NCBI GenBank assembly: GCA_016930015.1
Contig: JAFGHR010000009.1
Location: 1-37,930, forward strand
Source: Anaerolineae bacterium
Lineage (GTDB): Bacteria; Chloroflexota; Anaerolineae; Aggregatilineales; Aggregatilineaceae
Direction of reading: 5' to 3'
DNA length: 37,930 nt
Position 1 is the first letter of the stretch; each line of letters opens with the position of its first letter. Shown here one piece after another: positions 24,088 through 32,699 of this stretch. The translations under genes were made by a program, and so were the position numbers. Under the pieces are notes generated by a model. It was not told the DNA's origin, ran no database searches, and was given only the letters and a program-made list of their open reading frames with translations.

Positions 24088-24139
24088 ATCTCTTTTTGTG
24101 TTGGCAGTTGAATATCGGTTTTGCATCAGGTATGAATAC

Positions 24140-24562
24140 TCAGGCGACGCTGGTCCGGCGCGTGCGTTTACCTGTCAAAGCGTCGATCACTGGACGGCGT
24201 GCAATAATCACAACACCCGCTGCGGTCAGCGTTGCTCCACCAATCCCTACGGCGGCAAGCTGAACACGCGGCGAAAGCTGGCGAATGCGCTCCCACCATG
24301 GCGGTGATATCAGTGAAGTTTGATTGTCAAGCTGGCGGCGTAACTCTTCCACAAATTCATGAGAAGGCACAACCGGCAGCAGTGTTTTGCTAATACGCTC
24401 AGCCAGCGCGAGCAGGTCTTCGACCTGGCTTAACGCAATATCACCGTACTGCTCTAAAAGATAGTCCAGATTCAACGTGTCTGTCGCCAGCGCATCAGCA
24501 TGCGCTATCAGGAAATCCTGAAGATGGCTTTGGGTCCGATTTTTGAATAGTGAATTCGTCAT
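24140..24562 (-). CDS. One-TM protein downstream of the sigma factor, possible anti-sigma partner
   Basis: A 140-residue protein of unknown family. The first ~95 residues are soluble and mostly helical and acidic (LEQYGDIALSQVEDLLALAERISKTLLPVVPSHEFVEELRRQL). They are followed by one TM helix near residues 99-122 (VQLAAVGIGGATLTAAGVVIIA) and a short basic tail. It begins 52 bp after the ECF-type sigma gene, the usual place for a membrane anti-sigma factor, and the topology fits. It lacks the His-x3-Cys-x2-Cys zinc anti-sigma motif, so that role is an inference from context. The ribosome site is weak. Confidence 0.78.
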   Translation of the reverse strand: MTNSLFKNRTQSHLQDFLIAHADALATDTLNLDYLLEQYGDIALSQVEDLLALAERISKTLLPVVPSHEFVEELRRQLDNQTSLISPPWWERIRQLSPRVQLAAVGIGGATLTAAGVVIIARRPVIDALTGKRTRRTSVA

Positions 24563-24614
24563 TGTCTCGACTCTTTACAACTTGGCGTGGTAGATTATGC
24601 AATGATGATCCTGA

Positions 24615-25235
24615 TTACTGCCGAAAACGCCGCCGCCACGGTTCACGGGCTGGCAATTCGTCTTGCCCCAGGTCGCCGCGCAGCGACAACAATGTACGAT
24701 GATAAAGCGACTTGATAGCCCCTTCGGTACGGTCCATAACCACACCGATCTCGGCATTCGACATACGTTCAACAAATTTCAGCAGCAGCAACTGCTGGCG
24801 TTCGGGCGGTAGTTGGCGGATAGAGGATAACAACCGCGCATGTTCTTCGTTGCTCTCGGTGACAGCTTCCGGCTGTGTTTCGATCCGCATACCGCTGGTG
24901 ATATGCTCGTCCAACGGAACAACTTTCTGACGTCCACGATCGCGGTGCCAATTGGCTACCAGGTTGTGCGCAATGCGATATAACCACGCCGAAAAGGGTA
25001 TTCCCCGGTCCGTGTAATTGCCAATATGTGACAATGCCCGGAAGAACACGCGTGACGTTAAATCCTCGGCATCGTGATGATTACCGGTTCGGTAGTACAC
25101 GTAGTTGTAGATTTTTTGCATATAGCGCTCGTACAACTCACCGAACGCCATCGAATCGTTTTTTGCCCAATTAACGAGTTGGACATCATTGGCCTGCGCG
25201 TAATCGCGCAGTGCCGGGATATTTTGCCCAGTCAT
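24615..25235 (-). CDS. ECF-type sigma-70 family RNA polymerase sigma factor
   Basis: A 206-residue transcription factor with sigma2 (AFGELYERYMQKIYNYVYYRTGNHHDAEDLTSRVFFRAL, GIPFSAWLYRIAHN) and sigma4 (LPPERQQLLLLKFVERMSNAEIGVVMDRTEGAIKSLYHR) and no sigma3, which is the ECF layout. ATG 25235 is chosen because GAGGTG lies 9 nt upstream; GTG 25247 overlaps that site. It probably directs its own operon with the one-TM protein and perhaps the ketosynthase. The tail is basic (RRRFRQ). The signal that activates it is unknown. Confidence 0.94.
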   Translation of the reverse strand: MTGQNIPALRDYAQANDVQLVNWAKNDSMAFGELYERYMQKIYNYVYYRTGNHHDAEDLTSRVFFRALSHIGNYTDRGIPFSAWLYRIAHNLVANWHRDRGRQKVVPLDEHITSGMRIETQPEAVTESNEEHARLLSSIRQLPPERQQLLLLKFVERMSNAEIGVVMDRTEGAIKSLYHRTLLSLRGDLGQDELPAREPWRRRFRQ

Positions 25236-25298
25236 GCGTACTAACACCTCATCGCTTCGATGGTTACGCTTTTTACAGCATATTCAAGGCGTCGTGCG

Positions 25299-25307
25299 AG
25301 TATACCA
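25299..25307 (-). promoter_or_regulatory. Extended -10 promoter of the sigma factor gene
   Basis: On the minus strand, TGGTATACT (complement of 25299-25307) fits the extended -10 form TGnTATAAT with one mismatch. It lies about 64 bp upstream of ATG 25235. No TTGACA-like -35 is seen at the usual spacing, which extended -10 promoters can lack. Confidence 0.45.
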
Positions 25308-25383
25308 AGCAATGTCACTCCACACTAGCATCGTCGTGTTTGGCACGGCTGCGGCATCTACCGTAGCCGTGTATCCCACCCGC

Positions 25384-25392
25384 TGCTATAAT
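25384..25392 (+). promoter_or_regulatory. Extended -10 promoter giving a leaderless DUF2344 mRNA
   Basis: TGCTATAAT (25384-25392) is a perfect extended -10. Seven bases separate it from the ATG at 25400, so transcription should begin at the start codon itself. No ribosome site precedes the gene. A -35 is not recognisable, as expected for the extended -10 class. With the sigma promoter this explains most of the 164-bp divergent gap 25236-25399. Confidence 0.65.
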
Positions 25393-25399
25393 CGCCACT

Positions 25400-26068
25400 A
25401 TGAATCAAGCACTGACCCAACAACGTATTCGTGTTCGTATTGGCAAACAGGGTATGTTCCGGTTTGTCGGGCACCTGGACCTGGCCCGCATCTTTGAGCA
25501 TGTGCTGCGGCGGGGTGAAATATCCCTGGAGTATACCCAGGGGTTTAACCCGCGCCCGCGTATACAGTTTGCAGCCGCCTTACCCGTCGGCGTGACCAGC
25601 ACGTGTGAATATGTCGATGCGTGGCTGATAAACCGGCTGGTCGATGGATTCCCTGAGCGGTGGATCGAACGCCTCAACGCGACCAGCACATCCGGACTCG
25701 TTGTTTATGATATAACTGAGGTACCGGTCAAAAGTGACGCGCTCCCGACCCTGGTCACCAGCGCGGAATATATCATCACACCGGCAGACGACGCGGTCGA
25801 TTTTGACGCGCTCTGCCAGCGGGCCCAGGCCCTGATCGATGCACCCACCATTGAACGCGTTCGCCGGGGCAAGCCCTATGACCTGCGTCCGCTCATTTTG
25901 GCGCTAACACCCGGCACGGACGCGCACCTGATCGCGCACATGGTTGCCGGTGATCGCGGCAACGGGCGCCCTGATGAGTTGGTAGACGCATTGGGACTCG
26001 ATATAACCCAGGCGCACATTCACCGCCGCTGCCTTTACCTGGGTGATGAACCCTCACCATCAACGTGA
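25400..26068 (+). CDS. DUF2344 (radical-SAM-linked, TIGR03936) protein
   Basis: A 222-residue cytoplasmic protein. The start is diagnostic: RIRVRIGKQGMFRFVGHLDLARIFEHVLRRGEISLEYTQGFNPRPRIQFAAALPVGV. The family is usually encoded next to, or fused to, a B12-binding-type radical SAM protein and near rplU/rpmA/rng. None of these is in the window, where it is followed 39 bp later by glgB. Function is not established in general. The predicted promoter makes the mRNA leaderless. Confidence 0.9.
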   Translation: MNQALTQQRIRVRIGKQGMFRFVGHLDLARIFEHVLRRGEISLEYTQGFNPRPRIQFAAALPVGVTSTCEYVDAWLINRLVDGFPERWIERLNATSTSGLVVYDITEVPVKSDALPTLVTSAEYIITPADDAVDFDALCQRAQALIDAPTIERVRRGKPYDLRPLILALTPGTDAHLIAHMVAGDRGNGRPDELVDALGLDITQAHIHRRCLYLGDEPSPST

Positions 26069-26107
26069 TGCTGTAAGACAAACGTATTCTGAAGGGTGGC
26101 AGACGGC

Positions 26108-28303
26108 ATGACTCCTGATATTCATCCTGATGCAATTGAATCACTGTTAAACGGACAGCACGGCGCACCATTTGACCTGCTTGGCCCGCACGCAGCCGGA
26201 GACAACGCGGTATCAATTCGTGTGTTCCGGCCCACGGCCAAAACCGTGACGGTTGTTGACACGCAGTCCGGCAAGCAGTTCGCCATGACACGCCAGCACG
26301 AGAGCGGTTTTTTTGAGGTGACCGTCAGCCAGCCGGTTGATCGTGCCTATCATCTGGCGGCGGTAACACATGATGGGCATGAAGAAATCTTCGCCGATCC
26401 TTACGCCTTTGGCCCGCTGCTCACCGACTACGATTTTCACCTGTTGAGCGAGGGCCGCCACTTCACCAGTTATGACAAGCTCGGCGCACACGTGCGGGAA
26501 AACAACAACGTGACCGGCGTGCATTTTGCCGTCTGGGCACCAAACGCGTACTGCGTGAGTATCGTCGGTGACTTTAACCACTGGGACACGCGCGTACACC
26601 CGATGCGTCTGCACACCGAATCCGGCATCTGGGAGTTGTTCATACCCGGCCTGGGTGACGGTGAAGCCTACAAATATGATATCCGTTCGCGTGTCAACGA
26701 CTACCACACGCAAAAAGCCGATCCCTACGGGTTCTATTCTGAAATGCGCCCGCGAACCGCGTCAATCGTGCACAACATTGACCGGTACGAGTGGCACGAC
26801 GACGCCTGGATGACAGCGCGGTCCGAGCGTAATCCGCTGAAAAGCCCGATGTCGATCTACGAGGTGCATCTGGGATCGTGGCGGCGCAAAAACGACGGCC
26901 AGCACTGGCTGACGTTTCGTGAATTGACCGACGAGTTGGTGAGTTATCTCAAGGACATGAACTATACCCACGTGGAGTTGATGCCCATTATGGAGCATCC
27001 ACTCGATGCGTCATGGGGCTACCAGGTTACCGGCTATTACGCCGTGACCAGCCGCTACGGTACACCCGACGAGTTCATGGCTTTTGTCGATGCCTGTCAC
27101 CAGAACAGTATCGGCGTGATTCTGGACTGGGTGCCGGCCCATTTTCCCAAAGATGGTTACGCGCTCAGTTACTTTGACGGCACGCACCTGTACGAACACG
27201 CCGACCCGCGCCAGGGTGAGCACCCGGACTGGGGCACGTACATTTTTAACTACGGGCGCAACGAGGTACGAAACTACCTGATCACCAACGCCCTGTTTTG
27301 GCTGAAAAAATTTCATATCGACGGGCTGCGGGTTGATGCTGTGTCATCCATGATCTACCTGAATTTTGGGCGCAAAGACGGCGAATGGATCACCAATGAA
27401 TACGGCGGTAACGAAAACTTACAGGCGATCCGGTTTATGCAAGAGGCCAATGCCGTCATTCACGCCGAATGCCCCGGCACAATCACCATTGCCGAAGAAT
27501 CAACCGCCTGGCCGATGGTTTCCCACCCCACCTACCTGGGCGGGCTGGGCTTTACGTTTAAGTGGAACATGGGCTGGATGCACGACACGCTTGAATACAT
27601 CAGCAAAGACCCCATTCACCGCCGCTACCATCACAACAAGATCACGTTTTCCTTGATGTACGCTTTCAGCGAAAACTTTGTGCTGTCGCTGTCTCATGAC
27701 GAGGTCGTGCACCTCAAAGGCTCGATGATCGAAAAGGTGCCGGGCGACTGGTGGCAAAAATTCGCCACGCTGCGCGCCTTATACGGCTACCAGATCACAC
27801 ATCCGGGGAAAAAACTCACCTTCATGGGGCAGGAGTTCGGCCAATGGCGCGAATGGAGCGAAACACGCAGCCTGGACTGGCATTTGCTCACGTGGCCGAC
27901 TCATGCCGGGCTGCAAGCCTGGGTACGTGACCTTAACCGGCTGTACCAGGAGCAGCCTGCGCTCTATCGCCAGGACTTTGAACCGGGCGGCTTCCAGTGG
28001 ATCGAGGCCAACGACACAGATCAGAGCGTGTACACCTATATTCGTTACAGTGACACGCCCGGCGACCTGCTGGTCATCGCCTGCAACTTCACCCCAATAC
28101 CACGCACCAACTACCGCGTCGGTGTTCCGGTGGCAGGCCACTACAAAGAACTCATGAACAGTGATGCCAGCATCTACGGCGGGGGCAACATCGGCAATTA
28201 CGGCGGCGTGATTACCGAGCCAGTCCGCTGGCACGCCTGGGATCAAAGCCTGAGCCTGACAGTACCGCCGCTGGCTGCCGTGATCTTAAAACCGGAGCAG
28301 TAA
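26108..28303 (+). CDS. glgB: 1,4-alpha-glucan branching enzyme
   Basis: Introduces alpha-1,6 branches into glycogen. It has 731 residues, the usual full-length form. An N1 module (residues ~10-105) and a CBM48 (about 125-210, with GDFNHWD) precede the GH13_9 barrel. Catalytic residues are Asp410 (GLRVDAV), Glu463 (IAEES) and Asp531 (SHDEV); YEVHLGSW (251-258) and EHPLDASWGYQ (296-306) are also diagnostic. The start is ATG 26108, with GAAGGGTGG 8 nt upstream; GTG 26096 lies inside that site. Probably cotranscribed with the DUF2344 gene. glgA, glgC and glgP are not in the window. Confidence 0.97.
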   Translation: MTPDIHPDAIESLLNGQHGAPFDLLGPHAAGDNAVSIRVFRPTAKTVTVVDTQSGKQFAMTRQHESGFFEVTVSQPVDRAYHLAAVTHDGHEEIFADPYAFGPLLTDYDFHLLSEGRHFTSYDKLGAHVRENNNVTGVHFAVWAPNAYCVSIVGDFNHWDTRVHPMRLHTESGIWELFIPGLGDGEAYKYDIRSRVNDYHTQKADPYGFYSEMRPRTASIVHNIDRYEWHDDAWMTARSERNPLKSPMSIYEVHLGSWRRKNDGQHWLTFRELTDELVSYLKDMNYTHVELMPIMEHPLDASWGYQVTGYYAVTSRYGTPDEFMAFVDACHQNSIGVILDWVPAHFPKDGYALSYFDGTHLYEHADPRQGEHPDWGTYIFNYGRNEVRNYLITNALFWLKKFHIDGLRVDAVSSMIYLNFGRKDGEWITNEYGGNENLQAIRFMQEANAVIHAECPGTITIAEESTAWPMVSHPTYLGGLGFTFKWNMGWMHDTLEYISKDPIHRRYHHNKITFSLMYAFSENFVLSLSHDEVVHLKGSMIEKVPGDWWQKFATLRALYGYQITHPGKKLTFMGQEFGQWREWSETRSLDWHLLTWPTHAGLQAWVRDLNRLYQEQPALYRQDFEPGGFQWIEANDTDQSVYTYIRYSDTPGDLLVIACNFTPIPRTNYRVGVPVAGHYKELMNSDASIYGGGNIGNYGGVITEPVRWHAWDQSLSLTVPPLAAVILKPEQ

Positions 28304-28323
28304 GCCAGCATGACACCTCACAC

Positions 28324-28374
28324 AAAAAGCTCCGACCGAGGCGCTTGTTTGCTTCGATCGGAGCTTGTGTTTTT
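28324..28374. terminator. Bidirectional intrinsic terminator between glgB and korB
   Basis: AAGCTCCGA (28327-28335) pairs with TCGGAGCTT (28358-28366). Inside it, CGAGGC (28337-28342) pairs with GCTTCG (28351-28356), with an 8-nt loop. An A5 run (28324-28328) precedes it and a T5 run (28370-28374) follows. It ends glgB on the plus strand and korB on the minus strand. Confidence 0.9.
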
Positions 28375-28386
28375 ATACCAGGCGCC

Positions 28387-29430
28387 CTAGTTACAGCAGA
28401 TAAGGTCGGCCATGATGCCTTCAAGCGCTTCACGCGATGGCCGGAGTACATCGTCCGACAGGCGCGCCAGCGGTATGTCCACAAGGTGTGTTGTTTCGAG
28501 CAGCGTAGGCCGCCGTTCATCAACGTAGATCAAGCCGGTGATGAACTGGTTCTGCAAATGCGCTTCTTCGATGATCTGGAACGCCGCCTGTTTATCGGTT
28601 GGATCGTGCTTGTCGGGATCGAGCTTTTTTAACATCAGGTGCGACCCGTCGTGCATCTCCACCGCCTGAATCTGGCCCGGCTCGTGCACATCGATGATGA
28701 TCGGGTCATATTCAGGAATATACGTCAGGTCTTGCAGCGGGTCCTCATGCACTTTGCCATAGGGATAACTCTTAGATGACGTTTCGTGATTGTTAAACGT
28801 CACACACGGGCTGATGATATCCAGCACGGCTGTCCCTTTATGGCTGATCGCGGCTTTCAGCAGCGCCCGAACTTGTTTCGCATCCCCGGCAAACGACCGC
28901 GCCACAAACGACGCATCGGCTGCCAGCGCTTCCAGGCACACGTCAATGGGCGGCAGTTCGTTCACACCGGCATATTTGAGCGTCTGTCCCATATCCGCTG
29001 TGGCCGAAAACTGCCCTTTGGTCAGGCCGTAGACGCCGTTATTTTCCACGATGTACACCGCCGGTACGTTGCGGCGGACCATGTGCTTAAACTGGCCCAG
29101 GCCAATGCTGCCGGTATCACCATCGCCGCTGACGCCGATCGCGATCAATTCGCGATTCGCTGTCGTGGCGCCGGTCGCAATCGATGGCATGCGCCCATGC
29201 AGCGAGTTAAACCCGTGCGAACGGTTGAGGAAATAGGCCGGAGACTTGCTCGAACAACCAATCCCGCTCAGTTTGATGATATCGTGCGGGTTGAGTGACA
29301 TTTCAAACGCGACCGCGATGATCTGGTTAGAAATCGAGTTGTGGCCGCATCCCAGACACAACGTTGACGGGCGGCCTTTGTAATCGTTACGCGACAAACC
29401 GATCTGGTTTTCACGGATACCGACACTCAT
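28387..29430 (-). CDS. korB: 2-oxoacid:ferredoxin oxidoreductase, beta subunit
   Basis: TPP-binding subunit that, with KorA, decarboxylates a 2-oxoacid (often 2-oxoglutarate) to acyl-CoA, reducing ferredoxin, or runs in reverse. Of 347 residues, the [4Fe-4S] ligands are likely Cys25 and Cys28 (CLGCGH), Cys59 (GIGCSSK) and Cys209 (SPCVTFNN). The TPP/Mg site is GDGDTGSIG (102-110) with Asn130-Asn131, and TKGQFSAT follows. ATG 29430 has AGGAG about 10 nt upstream, inside the end of korA, and the genes are 3 bp apart. The 2-oxoacid preferred cannot be told from sequence alone. Confidence 0.95.
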   Translation of the reverse strand: MSVGIRENQIGLSRNDYKGRPSTLCLGCGHNSISNQIIAVAFEMSLNPHDIIKLSGIGCSSKSPAYFLNRSHGFNSLHGRMPSIATGATTANRELIAIGVSGDGDTGSIGLGQFKHMVRRNVPAVYIVENNGVYGLTKGQFSATADMGQTLKYAGVNELPPIDVCLEALAADASFVARSFAGDAKQVRALLKAAISHKGTAVLDIISPCVTFNNHETSSKSYPYGKVHEDPLQDLTYIPEYDPIIIDVHEPGQIQAVEMHDGSHLMLKKLDPDKHDPTDKQAAFQIIEEAHLQNQFITGLIYVDERRPTLLETTHLVDIPLARLSDDVLRPSREALEGIMADLICCN

Positions 29431-29433
29431 TTT

Positions 29434-31269
29434 TTAGCGCTCCTGTTCCAATACAGCGTCTACCATCCAGCGTGCCGTCAGCGGCATGCCGTCCAGGTGT
29501 GCGAGGGAAACAATACGGTTGGCCATCTCCGGGTACTCCATGTACAGCAGCTTGGCGACCTGGCCGTCGGCGTTGTTTTCGACAACATACACGCGCTCGT
29601 ACCGGGCCAAAAATTCACGCGTGGTTTCTTCAAATGGCAGCGCACGCAGCCGGAGATAGCTGGTTTTGAGATCGTGCTCCTTCAACAGTCGATCACGCCC
29701 TTCTACAATACATACATCGGTTGTGCCATAGGCGATGAAGCCGATGTCGGCACCGTCCACAAGGTCCACCACAGGCGCAGGCACCAGCGTGCGCGCCGTG
29801 CCAAATTTACGTTTGAACCGCGCCATGTTTTCGACCCAGTGTTCCGGGCGCTCGCTGTATATGGCCTGTGGATCGTGGCCGGTGCCGCGAGCAAACCAGG
29901 CCGCCGCCGGGTGATCCGTACCGGGCAGGGTGCGGTACGTGATGCCGTCACCGTCCACATCCTCATAACGCCCAAACCGGCCCAACTCTTCGAGATCAGC
30001 AGCGCTGAGCACTTTTCCGCGATCCAGCGGGGTGTCGGGATACTCAAACGACTCGCTCATCCACAGGTTCATGCCCAGATCAAGATCACTCAGCACAAAA
30101 ACCGGCGTCTGTAAACGTTCGGCCAGGTCAAAGGCTTTCCAACCAAACTCAAACGCCTCGGCAATACTGCTCGGCAGCAGCACGACATGGTGGGTATCAC
30201 CGTGCCCCAGGAAGTACGCGGATATCACATCTCCCTGGGAAGTACGCGTCGGCAGACCCGTACTGGGTCCCACCCGCTGAACATCCCAAATGACAGCGGG
30301 CACTTCGGCGTAGTAGGCTAACCCGGCAAACTCAGCCATCAACGAAATGCCGGGGCCAGATGTGGCCGTCATCGACCGCGCGCCAGCCCATCCAGCGCCG
30401 ATAACCATACCAATCGCGGCAATCTCGTCCTCGGCCTGCACAATGGCATAGGTTGTTTTGCCGGTGGTGGGATCAGTGCGCAGGTCCGACAGGTAAGCGC
30501 GCAGTGAATCGATCAGGCTGGTTGACGGCGTAATCGGATACCAGGATACAAACGAAACGCCGCCAAACACGGCCCCCAGGGCGCCCGCCGAGTTACCGTC
30601 CAACAGCAGCATACCATCGGTCGCGCGCATGCGCTCAACCTTATAGGGGTCCAGCTTGGGGAAGTTGTCCTGCGCCCACGCATACGCGGTTTTGACCACA
30701 CCCATATTCATGTTTATCGGCTTGGCTTTGCCGCCAAAGTGGAAATCGAGCGCAAACGCGATTTCGTCGAGATCAATATCAAGAATAGTCGCCAATATCC
30801 CCACATACACCATGTTGGAGACGTAGGGTTTGAGATTAGCCGGAATGCTTTCATCCGCATCAATCAATGCCTTAACCGGCATGGGGTAATAAAAAATGTC
30901 ATCCCGGTTTTGTTTGAACTTCCATTCTTCCGGGTAAAAACACACCCCGCCGCCAGCGAGTTTTTCCACATCTTCCAAAAACGTCTGCTGGTTCATGGCA
31001 ACCAGGACGTGATAGTCTTCGAGACGGGCGATATACCCGTCTTTGTTCACCCGGATAGAATACCAGGTCGGCAGCCCTTGAATGTTGGAGGGAAAAATAT
31101 TCTTCCCGCTAACCGGTACACCCATTCGAAAAATAGCGCGGAGAAGGGCGGTATTTGCTGTCTGGCTACCAGAACCGTTCACCGTTGCGATCATGATCTG
31201 AAAATCGTTCACAATCGTTCCCTGCTCATTCAGGATCGAGTCCAATGGTGAACTCTGAACTGTACTCAT
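29434..31269 (-). CDS. korA: 2-oxoacid:ferredoxin oxidoreductase, fused gamma-alpha subunit
   Basis: Partner of KorB, 611 residues. Residues ~20-200 form the gamma domain (ATVNGSGSQTANTALLRAIFRMGVPVSGKNIFPS). The alpha/PFOR pyrimidine-binding domain follows (GALGAVFGGVSFVSWYPITPST, ATSGPGISLMAEFAGLAYYAEVPAV, VGPSTGLPTRTSQGD), and a domain-II part ends the protein. No ferredoxin-type CxxCxxC cluster is present, so electrons leave through the beta-subunit cluster. It lies 72 bp after the GntR-type regulator on the same strand and is probably controlled by it. ATG 31269 has CGGAG and AGGAG upstream. Confidence 0.95.
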   Translation of the reverse strand: MSTVQSSPLDSILNEQGTIVNDFQIMIATVNGSGSQTANTALLRAIFRMGVPVSGKNIFPSNIQGLPTWYSIRVNKDGYIARLEDYHVLVAMNQQTFLEDVEKLAGGGVCFYPEEWKFKQNRDDIFYYPMPVKALIDADESIPANLKPYVSNMVYVGILATILDIDLDEIAFALDFHFGGKAKPINMNMGVVKTAYAWAQDNFPKLDPYKVERMRATDGMLLLDGNSAGALGAVFGGVSFVSWYPITPSTSLIDSLRAYLSDLRTDPTTGKTTYAIVQAEDEIAAIGMVIGAGWAGARSMTATSGPGISLMAEFAGLAYYAEVPAVIWDVQRVGPSTGLPTRTSQGDVISAYFLGHGDTHHVVLLPSSIAEAFEFGWKAFDLAERLQTPVFVLSDLDLGMNLWMSESFEYPDTPLDRGKVLSAADLEELGRFGRYEDVDGDGITYRTLPGTDHPAAAWFARGTGHDPQAIYSERPEHWVENMARFKRKFGTARTLVPAPVVDLVDGADIGFIAYGTTDVCIVEGRDRLLKEHDLKTSYLRLRALPFEETTREFLARYERVYVVENNADGQVAKLLYMEYPEMANRIVSLAHLDGMPLTARWMVDAVLEQER

Positions 31270-31341
31270 ACTCCGTTACACTCCTGCACAATCGCCTGTT
31301 GATGGCTCAATAGCCGATAGACAAATTCCAAAAACGACCCG

Positions 31342-32091
31342 CTATTCAAAAATGTGAGTAATAAGTGATCGCTGTTCAGCAGTTTTTTCTGCACCTTGAT
31401 CAACTTGAGCGGGTATATGCCGCAGCAACTGCATATGTTCTTCTAGCGCCCGGCAGCCTGACGCATAATCCCCCTGCGCCACACATTCGACCATGCGTTC
31501 GTGATAACCCCAGACTTCGCGGTGATAGGATAGATCGGTGTAGAGGGCCAACCCGAACGCCTCATACGCGATCCAATAAGCCCCAAGCACACCCTGTACA
31601 AACGGGTTGTCCAGGCGCTTATAAAATGTCAGGTGCAAACTGCGATGTTCTTGAAAAGGGACTTCAACCGGGTTGCAGTTAAGTTTTTTATAGGCACGTG
31701 TAACCAGTTCACGTAAATCGACGATATCGTCCGGTGTGAGCTGTGCAACGGCTTCGTGCCAAAAACTGAGTTCAACATTTTTGCGGAGTTTCGAAAAATC
31801 GTAGAAATAAGCAGGGTTTAACCCCAGAGCATACAGCAGACTCAATGTCACTGCCGGTTCAAAATCAAATTCCTGTACTCGTGTACCAATGCGCGGTTTG
31901 ACCTGAACCAGCCCCAGCGTGCGCACAACTTCGAGTTCTTCACGGACCTTACTAACACTAACCCCTAGCTCACGGCTGAGTTCCGTAATAGTTGGCAGGC
32001 GTTCGCCGGGCTGAACTCGATGCTCGATAATATAACGCAGTATACCTGAATCCAGGCGAAACGGGCGAAGCATATGAGTTTCTTGAGACAC
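31342..32091 (-). CDS. GntR-family (FadR/FCD type) transcriptional regulator
   Basis: DNA-binding regulator of 249 residues. The winged helix-turn-helix covers residues ~16-72 (LPTITELSRELGVSVSKVREELEVVRTLGLVQVKPRIGTRV). A mostly helical FCD domain follows, with metal/ligand histidines in EHRSLHLTFY, YHERMVE and EEHMQLL. FCD proteins usually sense small carboxylic acids, which fits control of the adjacent korAB by an organic acid (inference). GTG 32091 follows GAGAGGGG at short spacing; ATG 32073 is an alternative with no ribosome site. A dyad lies 28 bp upstream, suggesting autoregulation. Confidence 0.92.
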   Translation of the reverse strand: MSQETHMLRPFRLDSGILRYIIEHRVQPGERLPTITELSRELGVSVSKVREELEVVRTLGLVQVKPRIGTRVQEFDFEPAVTLSLLYALGLNPAYFYDFSKLRKNVELSFWHEAVAQLTPDDIVDLRELVTRAYKKLNCNPVEVPFQEHRSLHLTFYKRLDNPFVQGVLGAYWIAYEAFGLALYTDLSYHREVWGYHERMVECVAQGDYASGCRALEEHMQLLRHIPAQVDQGAEKTAEQRSLITHIFE

Positions 32092-32118
32092 CCCCTCTCG
32101 GCATCATGATGGAAAATC

Positions 32119-32143
32119 ATCTGATCAATCATATAAATCAGAT
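32119..32143. promoter_or_regulatory. Operator-like dyad upstream of the GntR-type gene
   Basis: ATCTGAT (32119-32125) and ATCAGAT (32137-32143) are perfect 7-bp inverted arms around 11 bp in an AT-rich stretch. A second perfect palindrome, CATCATGATG (32102-32111), sits closer to the gene. Position and symmetry suggest an autoregulatory site. The rest of the 172-bp gap 32092-32263 has no gene. I found no second copy of this dyad before korA. Confidence 0.5.
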
Positions 32144-32263
32144 TTATGTGAATCGATTATAGGATAAAGGTGATCCAATGGCAACCTGTATCGCGTGATT
32201 TGCCAACAATCAGAAAAGCCGGTGTGAGGTTTACTATTCCGGGAGTCGCTATCAGGGGAACGT

Positions 32264-32689
32264 CTATTTCTCCGGAGGCAGCCAGGCCCGGTAGTTGCCG
32301 TTGCTCGATGACTCGCCGGTTGGGGTGGATGCCGGTGTGGGTGATGCGTCTGGCGCTGCTGTTGTTTGGGCGGCGTCCTCGTCGGGAATTGTGAGCGATG
32401 TCTCAACCGCGCGCATGGTTTCGCCCACCAGCCGCTTGGCGGGTGACATGTTGCTCATCTGGCGCACGCCCTTGGATAACTCGCGCGAGGCGTCCATAAT
32501 TTCCTTACCTTCGGGGCCAAGCTCGGTTTCCACTTCCGCTATAAATTCGCTCCATGTCTCGCGTGCTTTGCGTACCATACGCCCCATTTCGCGCGCCCAC
32601 TTGGCTGTATTTTGGGGGCCGCCAATGATAAACATGGCCAGCACAATAATGAGCAATTCGAATACACCAACACCAAAAATACCGTCCAT
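32264..32689 (-). CDS. Twin-arginine translocase TatA/TatB-like protein
   Basis: Possible Tat export component. A short N-terminal TM helix (FGVGVFELLIIVLAMFIIGGP, residues ~4-25) is followed by an amphipathic helix (KWAREMGRMVRKARETWSEF), then a charged helical region and a Ser/Thr/Pro-rich tail. The 141 residues and long helical part look more like TatB than TatA. The usual FGP at the hinge reads IGGP. No tatC is nearby. ATG 32689 has AAGGA about 7 nt upstream and starts 10 bp after the EamA gene, so it is last in that operon. Confidence 0.82.
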   Translation of the reverse strand: MDGIFGVGVFELLIIVLAMFIIGGPQNTAKWAREMGRMVRKARETWSEFIAEVETELGPEGKEIMDASRELSKGVRQMSNMSPAKRLVGETMRAVETSLTIPDEDAAQTTAAPDASPTPASTPTGESSSNGNYRAWLPPEK

Positions 32690-32699
32690 GGTACGTCCT

